From Liriodendron chinense (lineage: Eukaryota > Streptophyta > Magnoliopsida > Magnoliales > Magnoliaceae): a stretch of DNA of 64,000 nt. This document shows, one piece after another, positions 55,027-64,000 of this stretch. Numbering within the stretch: the first letter of the stretch is position 1; each line of letters opens with the position of its first letter. The stretch spans positions 1,798,001 through 1,862,000 of the forward strand of contig PVNU02001548.1 in assembly GCA_003013855.2 (NCBI GenBank). The letters run 5' to 3'. A model generated the notes under the pieces. It worked only from the letters and a program-made list of their open reading frames with translations. It did no database searches and was not told where the DNA came from. The position numbers and the translations under genes are program-made.

Positions 55027-55860
55027 AGAGTTCTGGTCTTGTCTCACCCTAGGTGATGACCGCTGAGGCCACCTCCAAGAAGCTCTTGGATAATTTACTC
55101 CCTCAATGAACTCAGTGGAATGCATAGCTGATTTCCTTTGAACAGAAAACCATCTTGGATATGTAGGTCACTGGGATAACCCTCCTAACATCTAGTTTAT
55201 GCTTCCTTGAAGTCCTCATCTTCAGCGTATTGCTCCTTGAGGCAATCGAATTCAACCACCTCGTTGCTCATAATAACCAGTAGCGATGCACGACGACTAA
55301 GTGCATCGGCCACCTTGTTATGCTGCCCTGCCTTGTGCTTCAGAATGAATGTGTATTCCTACAAAAAGGAGATCTATCTAGCATGTACACGATTCACATT
55401 AGTCTAGCTATTGATAAACTTAAGGGCTTGATGGTCGGTGTAGTGAACAAACTCCCACTAAATCAAATAGTGCCACCATTGTCATAATGCTTGGACCACT
55501 TCATACAGCTCAAGCTCATACGTCGATCATTTCTTTCTTGCATCACTGAGCTTCTCATCATAGAAGGCAATTGGCTTGCCTTCTATTGACAGATCTCCCC
55601 CAATTTTGACATATGAGGCGTTGCACTCGACCTCGAACAACTTGTCAAAGCTGGGAAGTATAAGAATTGGGGTTGTGGAGAATCTGTATTTGATCTCTTT
55701 AAATCTCCTGTTATCTTCGTCTGTCCACTGGAACGACCCCTTCTTCATACAATCTGCAATGGGTGTAACAATAGTGATGAAATTCTACATGAATCGACAA
55801 TAGAATGTCGCCAACCCATGAAAACACCATACCTCGAGGATATTTGTCGGAACCGACCAT
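55027..55860 (-). pseudogene. RNase H region of the CRM/Reina-like element
   Basis: Minus-strand reading: GSFQWTDEDNRRFKEIKYRF, ILPSFDKLFEVECNASYVKI, GGDLSIEGKPIAFYDEKLSD, then KHKAGQHNKVADALSRRASL and HIQDGFLFKGNQLCIPLSSL. The open part is 55527-55748. In-frame stops occur around 55195 and 55092. It joins across the SINE/Copia insertion to the integrase zinc region. Confidence 0.82.
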
Positions 55861-56682
55861 TCTTTGATAGCTTGCACCTTCTCATTGTCCACATAGATGC
55901 CCATGGACGTCACTATGAAACCCATGAACAGCAAGATCTCAGTTAAAAAGTTGCACTTCTTCGGGTTGAGTTATAACTTGTCTGCTAGGACCTGTAAAAT
56001 ATGTCTGAGATGTCCCATGTGCTCTCCCTCATTCTGACTATACACCAATATATCATCGAAGTAGACCACCACAAACTGCCCAATAAATAGTTTTAGAACT
56101 TGGTTAATCAATCGCATGAATGTACTTGGCACGTTTGAAAGACTGAAGGGTATAACCGATCGTTTATACAATCCCGCCTTGATCTTAAAAGCCTTTATCC
56201 ATTCATCTCCTAGCTGTATTCGAATCTGATGATAGTCGCTCCTCAAGTCCAACTTAGAAAATAACTTTGCAACCTCCAACATGTCCAGCATGCCATCCAA
56301 CCAAGGTATGAAAAATTTGTATTTTATAGTGATTTTATTGATTCTCTGTTGTTGACACATACGCCCTCCTGTCATTCTTAGGAGTGAACAATGCCGGAAC
56401 AATGCCTGGACTCATGTTCTTTCGCACCGGACCCTTACTGATCAATTCCTCCACTTGTCCTTGAAGAATCTCGAACTCATTCGGACTCATTCAATAGTGA
56501 GGGCAGTTAGGCAGACTAGCCTCTAAGACAAGGTCTATGTGGTGTTGAATATCTTGCATAGTGGGCAGCCCAATGGGTAGGTCCTCTCGCCAGATTTTCT
56601 TAAATTCGCTCAGTAATGGTTTCAAGCTTTTAGGAATGCTTGAGGGCTCTACACCTTCGCCATTCACAACTAAAACATACAC
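55861..56682 (-). pseudogene. Reverse transcriptase of the CRM/Reina-like element
   Basis: Minus-strand reading: LPTMQDIQHHIDLVLEASLP, INKITIKYKFFIPWLDGMLD, KLFSKLDLRSDYHQIRIQLG (first aspartate), VIPFSLSNVPSTFMRLINQV and FVVVYFDDILVYSQN with the YFDD box near 56052-56064. Frame breaks lie near 56405-56490 and around 55970. The frame 56491-56682 covers the start of RT and the linker from protease. Confidence 0.85.
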
Positions 56683-57142
56683 CTCTCATGTCTCTTTGGA
56701 TTCCTTAACAAAATCTTGAATAGTTAGGGGAGAACACCCCTCTACTTTAGAAGCTTCAGGGTGTGCTTTCAATCCCATAGGGGCGAGGATGGTTTTACGA
56801 CCATCCTTAAAGAAAATGTAGATGTTGTCTTGTCCTTGGTGGGTTGTGTTATGGTCCGATTACCATGGCCGACCAAGCAACATGTGGCAAGCCCCCGTAT
56901 CAACCACGTCACAAACTACTTGGTCTTTATAGTATTTTCTAATTGAAAATGAGATGGTGCACTATTCAGTTACCTTGGTTTCGTTAACCTTCTTGATCTA
57001 GCTGATCGAATACGAAGAATGATGCTTTTCAGTCTTCAACCACAATTTTTCCACCATAACTCTCGAGACGATGTTCTTGCTACTACCAATGTCTATGATT
57101 ACATAACATACCTTGCCATTCACCATATACCATGTGTGAAAG
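56683..57142 (-). pseudogene. Protease region of the CRM/Reina-like element
   Basis: Minus-strand reading gives MVNGKVCYVIIDIGSSKNIV, where DIGSS stands at the DSGSS-type active site, then VMVEKLWLKTEKHH, SFSIRKYYKDQVVCDVVDTG and ACHMLLGRPW. The region is cut at 57142 by the Athila-like LTR. Several stops are present. Confidence 0.7.
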
Positions 57143-58589
57143 TGTTCGCTCGCCTCAAGTGCAAGGCTGCGATGTAGTAATAATCTCGGTAAGACCGAGG
57201 TCGATCCACAGGGAAGGAAGTAAACAATTCCAACAATCCTAATAACTAGAATCTTAAGAGGTTTGTGAAATTGGTTTTGAATATAAAATGGAAAATCTGA
57301 TAATGAAAAGATAACTAGAGCATCAAAGATCCACTTATAGTTCTCCTTAGATGCATAATTCGCTATGGTTTCTCACTTTCTCAACTAGAATCGAAATTAA
57401 GTTCTATCTTGTCAGATAATAGAGCAGTTAAACCAAACAATCTTCCACATGTAAGATCAATGTATATGATTCACTCAATGCAAGCTAGGACGTGCATACT
57501 CAATTGCATAGGTCAGTCCTAATTCCAATAGGCTAAGATCACAATCATAACCATCATTAAATCCTGTCACAAGACAAAACTAGATTATGATATAAACTTA
57601 TTAAAATCACATACGCAGTCCATATACTTCAGAATTTTCATAAAAGTAGACTTTTGGTAAGAAGTTTCCACATGAAGATCATAGTACTAGAGCGTACTCC
57701 AATTCCTTGGATCATACAGGTCTAGACTAGTTCACAACAATTAAGAACTCAAGCAATTCTTCCAAACATCCATGAGTCATCATAAGACTAAGAAAAAATG
57801 CTTAGTACTTGAATTAAACTTCAAACCATTGTTCTTAAACACGAAATCCAACTTGAAACCAATAAAACGAATTAAACAATCTAAGAAAACTATAAGGTTC
57901 ACCTCTTAGCTCTAGCTAAGAGATTAGCTAATGAAAAGCATATTAAAAATAAAACTAGAACTAGAACTAAAAGAAGAAGAAAACTAGTTGTAGGAGGCTA
58001 GGAAGCCTCCTAGGTCTTGAATCCTTTGCTTCTCACGTTGCTAGATGCCCTAGGAAGAGAGTGGAGGTGGCTTTTTATAAGTTGGAGCGGAAGATTCCAG
58101 ATTGTGCAAGAAATCACGCAATTGTGCAGAGAAAATCGGAGCTTCACAGACAAGTTCTGTTACGCTGACGACCGGTCGCACGACCGGTCTAAGCTCATGA
58201 ACGACCGGTCTCAAAACCTCAAAAATAGTCCAGTGAGTTTTGTGTTTCTGGACTCATCTCGACCTGTCTGGCAAAAACACTCCAAAAATACATTGTAGAC
58301 CTGTCTGGCGATCGGTTCTAGCGACCAGTCTACAGACAGGTCTAAGAACAAAATTTCAGATTTTCTTTTGTCTTTTCTCTTTTTTTCTTGCTTCTTTCTT
58401 CCACCTTTTGGCACTTGTTCTATTGATCTTCAATGCATACAAAGTGACTCTTTTAACTATGAATTAGTGAAGTCTCCTTCTCATTCCTACAATCACAAAT
58501 CCATGCATTAGATTAGTCTTTAAATCATGAAAACCATGCATAATGAGTGATGAATTGGGGTTAGAATATGCATAATTAAGAGCGCAACA
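57143..58589 (-). repeat. 3' LTR of the non-autonomous Athila-like element
   Basis: 1,447 bp, minus strand TGTTGCGCTC...GAGCGAACA, preceded (minus) by ACTAGCAAAATGCCGGTTGA, the polypurine region. TATAAA (minus) lies at 58079-58074. Upstream, 58169-58345 holds three ACCGGT (58171, 58183, 58204) and several GACCTGTCT/GATCGGT variants. It resembles the solo LTR at 5828-7910. Confidence 0.88.
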
Positions 58590-59811
58590 CACCCCTCAAC
58601 CGGCATTTTGCTAGTCCCGAGCAAAACATGCGCGAAACAAGTTCCATTATCCAAAAACCAACTCTCCTTAAAAAACTATTCTTCTATACATCCCAAGACA
58701 CAAGTGCAAAAGTAAGAAAAATTAGGTGATAAAGGTTGAAACCTTAAACTCTCAAAACATAGTAAGTGTTCATATGAAATCCCCGCTGATTGATTGATAA
58801 ATAGAAGAACTTGAACAAATTCAACCTAGTGTGCATAGGGAATGTTCATCTCATGATTTTCCAGGATTATCTTCTTCATAGATCAACTAAACTATGAATC
58901 TTAAGGTGCACAGATCAACAACAAGCCTATGACAGGAATTTGACTTACCGTCCTTCCGACGGCTTTCACACTACGTCCCATTTCTGGCTTTGGTTATGGG
59001 TAGACCATCCCCCGGTTGGTAATAGGTAGCCCTTTTCGAAATTTTCCACCATGTTTTCCATCATTCCCAATTTTCATCATTCCTTTTCTTTTTTCATTAG
59101 ATAGGATTTTTAGAAATCTGTATCTTTCGTTATTTTCTAATGGATAAGGATGGACAAAGTACCCCGGCTTGGTTTCTCAACACCTTAAATCAAAGTCTAG
59201 CTAATCCACAAATCACATCATCCTTTCAACGCATGAAAATCGTGTAATGTGAACTAGGTGTATGAGTGTTCAAATTTTCTATCACTCACATAAATAGGGG
59301 AATTCACATATAAAACCATTATATTAAGAGAAGTTCAAAGCTTGCAACATCACTCACTTCGTATCTTCTCTTCTTATACTCGTATCATCTTGAATGCATA
59401 GAAACAAAGTTTTCCAAAAGAGTTTTGAATTTTAGAAAAATTGAAAATTTTCTACATAATTGCTCAAAATGTCACAAAAGCTAGTAGATTCATCTAAGGA
59501 ATCTCACCCCGCAACCAAAATCTTACATTGTCCTCAATGTAATAAGATATGCAATATGCATGACATGAGAGCAATGACATAAAACAAAGGAGAGTGAGAA
59601 CGAGAGTACCTGAGGTAGCAAGTGGATCAATTCTAGCATCTTCCATTGTCTCAATGAGACTTATTCAATCCTAAATGTAGAAAAGAAATCCTAACCTACC
59701 TACCTACCTTTGATTAGTCCGATCGACTACATGATCAAATTTGAGCAGGATCTTCATGAATTTCAATAGGTTTCTCATGAGGACCATCCAAAGTCCTGCT
59801 CGATTGTATAC
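58590..59811 (-). other. Noncoding spacer of the non-autonomous Athila-like element
   Basis: Similar in reverse complement to 11874-13007: shared landmarks are CATTGCTCTCATG, ACAATG(C/T)AAGAT and the TGTGAAAGCCGTCGGAAGGA stretch. No frame of note. Confidence 0.75.
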
Positions 59812-61187
59812 CTAGGTGTGTTTCTTCATGAAGGTCCAATCATAGTGTGCACCACACGCATGTAAGGAGGAGATAAGAACAGCAAAAAGATATCTCCTCA
59901 AGTTCTGAATTGGGTTGTAATTGATTAAAAACGGATCCTCCCAATCAGAATTTTCAATGGGTTGAAGAACCCATGATGGTGGAGAGACATTCATTAAGTA
60001 TTTTTCAGGTTGGGTTGTCTCCTCCACAAATTCAGAATTGCATGGTGCTTTCACAAACAATGGTAAATGGTGTAAATCAGTGGAATGGTGTTCTTCAGGC
60101 ACCGACACCATGTCTAACAAACTATCCAACTCCTTAATCATCTCATCATCCAGATCATAGGGGTGGGTCATGCATTCCTTTAGGAAATCGAGAGAGTCAG
60201 ATGAAGGGTCCTCATTCTCCTTAAGTGATTGAGGAAATTTTGTTTCAAGGGTAAGGAATCCCTCCTCTATAGAGGTGAGGTCTTCCAAAGAAATTTTTTC
60301 AGATTCATTGGTAAGCACATCATCTAGCATTGGTTGATCTTTTGAAATTTCAGATTGTGCCACCCCGTCATCCAAAGAAATAGAATTTTCAACCCAAGGG
60401 AGTTCTTCGACAATAGAATCTGGCATGTGTTGTTGGTGGAAGGACTAAAAAATATCGACTTCGGCCATCTCTCTAGCAAGAATATCTTTTGACGACTCAT
60501 AAACATTCAACCCTTCGGAAGAATAAATCATGGACTCACAATTGTCATTCAAATCTTCATTGTAGGCAATCAAACTATCGATTCCTTGGGTTTGTCAACC
60601 GTCCTTGAAATCTCTTCTTCGTTCAAATCGGAATACCTAAAAGAGATAGTCGATTTACCATAATCGATGATAATGTTGGGATCACTGAAATCGACATCTT
60701 CTAAAAGTTTAGTCATTAAATCGGAAGAGGGTTGGGCTTGGATAGCCTCATCCTCATTGTTGGGGATTGATTCGGTGTTCCTAATGTTGGGTTTAGGATT
60801 TTGAGATGGCGAGAGGTTTTGTATGCATTGCTCAGTTATTTTAATAAACTCTCGCAATATATCCTCAAGAGTTCGTGTCGGTTGTGGCTCATGAGAAAGA
60901 AACTCTTGAGGATAATTGTTGGTATTCATGGTTGGCTCGTCTCCCAAATTGAAATTTTCATGCTCCCACCTATTAGGATTATGCATGTCATATGTTGTGC
61001 TATTAGATAATTGTTGATATTTGTAGCCAAACAAGTGATCATACATTGTCTTAACCGGTGGAACATTATTCATCTCTTTCCGATACTCTCCCATTGTCTT
61101 ACCTGGCGAAAAGTTATGCACATTGTTGTCATTCCGGTAATCTCGCAAGGTCGTACGTGGGGGAGTATTAGAAGTAGATTGAGTCAT
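59812..61187 (-). pseudogene. Unfamiliar acidic open reading frame in a non-autonomous element
   Basis: Two minus-strand frames of 205 and 204 codons (61187-60570 and 60426-59812) can be linked through SLIAYNEDLNDNCESMIYSS and REMAEVDIF, interrupted by one frameshift near 60575 and one stop at about 60450. The joined reading would be some 450 residues. The first part has LEDILREFIKITEQCIQNLS, loosely like the tail of Athila Gag. The second is rich in D and E (WVENSISLDDGVAQSEISKD, HPYDLDDEMIKELDSLLDMV) and ends HACGAHYDWTFMKKHT. No known catalytic motif is visible. It may be a reduced Gag or a family-specific accessory protein. Confidence 0.55.
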
Positions 61188-61289
61188 AGAAAAATATTCA
61201 TGCTTGTAATGGTTCCCTCGATCCCTCGATCACCGTCCATTGGATTCTTGTTCATACCTTCGTTGCCATCGATTCAAGGGAAAGTTCTC

Positions 61290-61301
61290 GCTCTGACACC
61301 A
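61290..61301 (-). other. Primer-binding site of the CRM/Reina-like element
   Basis: Minus strand TGGTGTCAGAGC, one base from the initiator-methionine type TGGTATCAGAGC. It lies two bases from the LTR end at 61304. Confidence 0.8.
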
Positions 61302-61303
61302 CT

Positions 61304-61886
61304 TGTCGCAAGGAAGGACGTGATGAGGTTGATCACCGTCTTCCTAAAGGATAACTACCTTGAATCCAGTAAGGACTTTTCTCGAATCTATGAGAAGAAA
61401 AAGAGAAAAGTTTGGAATTTCATTGAATATTATGAGAGTTAAACCTAACCAACAAATTAAAAAGGGTTTAAATACTCTAAAGAAAACCCTAAAATGTAAT
61501 TAAGAAGCTACTTAAGCAAATAAGGAAATAAAACTGAAAAACATGCAAAAATTGTCATCTCCGTCAATCGTGGTTGGGTGACTGACTCTAGCTTTCCGGT
61601 GATCGGTCAATCGATCGATCAATCTGGTCGGTTGACCGAAAAGCCCCCAAAATTGTCCAAAGACCAAACTAGGATTTTCGGAGTAATTTTGATCGACTGA
61701 CATTGGTTGATCAGTCGACCGAAGCACCCCAAAAGTATCTAGTGAGCAATATGGATTTTCTTGTCCAATTTTGATTCACCGACTAGATTGGTCATTCGAC
61801 TGAATTGTGCTGATTTCAGTTGTCTTCTGTTGGGCTCCTTTCTCCAATCCATTCGAGTCATAAATGTGTCCGCGACCCATTTTACA
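61304..61886 (-). repeat. 5' LTR of the CRM/Reina-like element
   Basis: 583 bp, similar throughout to 52157-52741. Palindrome array at 61570-61800 (GATCGGTCAATCGATCGATC and relatives). TATTTAAA (minus) at 61474-61467. Ends TGTCGCAAGG (plus sense) next to the primer-binding site. Confidence 0.82.
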
Positions 61887-62884
61887 TAAGCTTTTGTACT
61901 ACTCTAACTACTACACCCTTTGACTTTCAGTCCTTGTACTTCAAGCAGAATGTCAATTTATCCGCACATATATCTAATTTATCCGCACATATATCTGTAT
62001 TGTTTGGCAACTCTTGGTAGAACATATTATAGTTATCCATCCTATATGACTTCATGTATTGATGAAATATTTTGGAATGAAGGACTTTTGTCTTCTCTCG
62101 TTTGTACCATAGTTATGTTGTGTTTGTTGCAATAAGTGTTGAATGCGCAATAATGTATGTTTCTCTTGTGATGGCCTTAATCATAATCACACCGCCTCGA
62201 CTGTTGGCATGACATGTGGTTGGTATATGATGCTAAGTACAATACTTGGTTGTGACAATACGATGCTTAGCTATGACATGCTATAGTACTAGGATGATGT
62301 AGCTTTTAAGTTCTTCGATTATGGAGAGGTGCCTTTGATTGTACTTCAGCATGGCTAGTATAAAAGGCATTTTCGAACTTGAGATGAATTTGCAAAGAAG
62401 AACATAAAAAATCTATCATTCTTCAAATCTTGTTTCATAAATATAGGTCATATATAAGTTTCTGTTGGGGACTATAGGTTTAACTGTTGTATTGTAAGAG
62501 ATATATGCCCCATCGCGCCCAATTGCCTTATGCTTGGTGGTGTTGAGTAACAATGATTTATCACTTGAATGTGAGCATCAGGTCACCCTTCTTGAAGTGG
62601 TGATATCTTAGCTTCTTGTTGAATGTTGCAGATACACAGGTTAGTATAAGTCGAGGCGTTGTGGGGCCTTAAGTCATTTTTCATTGAGTGCATCAAGTTT
62701 GATGAGATGAATCCTAGCATTACAGTCTCTGTTGCGGGATTCATGTACCCTAATCCTCAGTGAGGGTAGGTACACTTCAAAGGAGAGCACTATTCTAGTC
62801 TTAGACTAAAGAGTAAGGTGCACCCTTGGTGGGCGTTAGATACGTGGTCTAATAGGCCTAGAGTGCTTAAGGGAGGTGTTTGTT
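61887..62884. other. No gene recognised
   Basis: AT-rich DNA. ATATATCTRATTTATCCGCAC is partly duplicated at 61965-61995 (period 18). The rest has no recognisable feature and probably belongs to the Tat-like element beyond. Confidence 0.35.
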
Positions 62885-64000
62885 TTATTCTTGCTTATGC
62901 TTAGAGACTGTCTTCTTTAGTAGCTTGATAATTATTTTGTTAAACACTTCAACCAGTCCATCAGTGGCCGTATGGTAGAGTGTGCAGAATTGATGCTTGA
63001 TCTTGAACTTCTTCCACAACTTTTGCATGGTTGAGTTCTTGACCGACATGCTATTGGCAATGATGATCCCCTCTAGGAGCTCCACATGGTAGATGATTTT
63101 AATGATCCCCTCTAGGAGCTCCACATGGTAGATGATTTTGCAATGGATGAAGTCATGACATTTCTACCTATCACGTACTTTTGAGGCACGACTTTAGTCC
63201 ACTTTGAGTAGTCTATGGTGGCTAGTATTTATTGATGGTCGTGCAATGTTGCCAGGTTAATGGGACTAATGATGTCTAGGCCCAAAATAGTGAACGACCA
63301 GGAGGCAACATTTTGGTGTAGTTCTCTGAAGAGACGTGGATGATATCTTCGTGAATTTAACATTAGTTGACAATGGTTTACAAAGTGCATGGTGTCAACG
63401 ATCATCATCTGCTAATAGTATCCAATGCATTTGACACAATGATACATGTTGGGGCCAGCTGGTTGCCCACCATATTCTCCTGGATGTGCTTCACATAGGG
63501 TATGTTCGAACTCTTACACGTCCAAGCAGGCACACAAGGACTATGTCATAGGAACGATAGTAGAGAATGTCATTGTGAATAGAAAAGTGACTGGCTTGTC
63601 GCCAAATTTCTATCTTCTATTTTGGGTTATTAAGAGGTGGTAAGAATTATCACTCTTTAATCTTCACTCAAGGGAAGTACTTGCAGGCCATGCCAATGAT
63701 GTGGCAAGATTTGGTAGCGTGTCTGCCTTAACATTATCACGCCAAGGTACATGCTGGATGTGGATGCCTCAAAAGGATTTGATAAGCTGCTTAGCTTATC
63801 TGTAATAGGGCTCAAGGTCCAGCTTGTGGACCTCATACTTTTTCAAGAGGTAATTGATAATCAACTCATAGTATCTAGAGATTCTTCTAGCATTCACTTT
63901 CATCTCCTAGGTGAACTTAGGCCAATGATAAATGAATGGTGCTCCACTTCATTGTTTGAGCAAGCGATGCCTTGACATTATCACGCCAGGAAACATGCTG
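62885..64000 (-). pseudogene. Tat/Ogre-like Ty3/Gypsy integrase relic
   Basis: Minus-strand translation gives ASWSFTILGLDIISPINLAT (first aspartate of the core), ILATIDYSKWTKVV, then KKFKIKHQFCTLYHTATDGL and VEVFNKIIIKLLKKTVSKHK, the E-containing end of the core. The sequence type (WSF..GLDIIGPI, NK.I.KLLKKTVSK) is that of Tat/Ogre elements. A 39-bp in-frame tandem duplication lies within it. Numerous stops are present, and the element continues out of the window. Confidence 0.7.
63063..63140. repeat. 39-bp tandem duplication inside the integrase relic
   Basis: ATGATCCCCTCTAGGAGCTC plus CACATGGTAGATGATTTTA occurs at 63063-63101 and again at 63102-63140 with virtually no change. It is 13 codons long and keeps the frame. 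Confidence 0.95.

Larger units (their letters stand above)
57143..61200 (-). mobile_element. Non-autonomous Athila-like element lacking its 5' LTR
   Basis: The 3' LTR (57143-58589) is followed, in minus sense upstream, by a spacer matching 11874-13007 of the complete Athila-like element, then by an unfamiliar coding region. No pol domain is present. The 5' LTR is missing: just beyond about 61200 the sequence becomes the leader of the CRM/Reina-like element. A deletion joining the two is inferred. The junction is placed by eye. Confidence 0.65.
52157..61886 (-). mobile_element. CRM/Reina-like chromovirus (Ty3/Gypsy), heavily interrupted
   Basis: LTRs at 52157-52741 and 61304-61886 bracket protease, RT, RNase H and integrase of one gypsy element read on the minus strand. 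The integrase (EFVLGLPRTQCGMDSVFVVV), RT (RLINQVLKLFIGQFVVVYFD) and C-terminus (NVADMYEY) are of the chromovirus type; CRM and Reina clades are the nearest I know. Insertions within it are a SINE (53793-54021), a Copia fragment (54034-55026) and an Athila-like element (57143 to about 61200). The CRM-like gag is missing. Confidence 0.78.

Noticed and set aside
1..64000. CRISPR arrays, operons, rRNA or tRNA genes
   Set aside because: No regular spacer arrays, bacterial gene organisation, or complete tRNA cloverleaf were seen. The tRNA-like sequences are primer-binding sites or a SINE head.

Overview
This is a repeat-dominated stretch of a flowering-plant nuclear genome. It is eukaryotic (intron donor sites, a MADS-box exon, plant retrotransposon lineages, solo LTRs, AT-rich noncoding DNA), with no bacterial or organellar gene organisation. 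A cluster of long-TIR elements built around a 'gtgggccCAC ... gatggacggcgtgga' motif resembles repeats I associate with magnoliid-type genomes; the organism assignment beyond 'angiosperm' is a weak inference.

Layout. 1-834: 3' part of an LTR with a small tandem repeat. 953-16251: a four-level nest. The outer element is a non-autonomous LTR element (minus). A 12.6 kb Athila-like Ty3/Gypsy element (1690-14339) sits in its left LTR, a 5'-truncated L1-type LINE (5122-9755, minus) sits in that element's reverse transcriptase, and a solo LTR (5828-7910) sits in the LINE. Target-site duplications support the inner three insertions. 16252-17640: inverted LTR relics around a poly-C tract. 17641-22829: a second LINE (plus) interrupted by a solo LTR (19199-20386). 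22830-30500: AT-rich DNA carrying several long-TIR/MITE-like elements and hairpins.

30870-31051 is the only convincing host coding sequence: exon 1 of a type II MIKC MADS-box gene of the SOC1/TM3 type, with a good splice donor. No further exons were recognised, so its first intron may run through much of the rest of the window. That downstream DNA holds CT microsatellites, a decayed LINE (33390-35662), a hAT MITE with an 8-bp duplication (36449-37245), a Tork-like Ty1/Copia element with a perfect 5-bp duplication (38357-43564), a decayed hAT transposase (44746-46407) and LTR fragments.

52157-61886 is a second nest on the minus strand. A CRM/Reina-like chromovirus has intact-looking LTR ends and is broken by a SINE, a short-LTR Copia fragment and a non-autonomous Athila-like element that carries an unfamiliar acidic open reading frame. 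62885-64000 is a Tat/Ogre-like integrase relic.

None of the retroelements looks able to move by itself: coding regions carry stops and frameshifts. The most interesting cross-cutting signal is that LTRs from several unrelated families carry arrays of CpG-rich palindromes (ACCGGT, GGGCGCCC or CGATCG cores), usually about 50-300 bp upstream of the LTR's TATA-like box.
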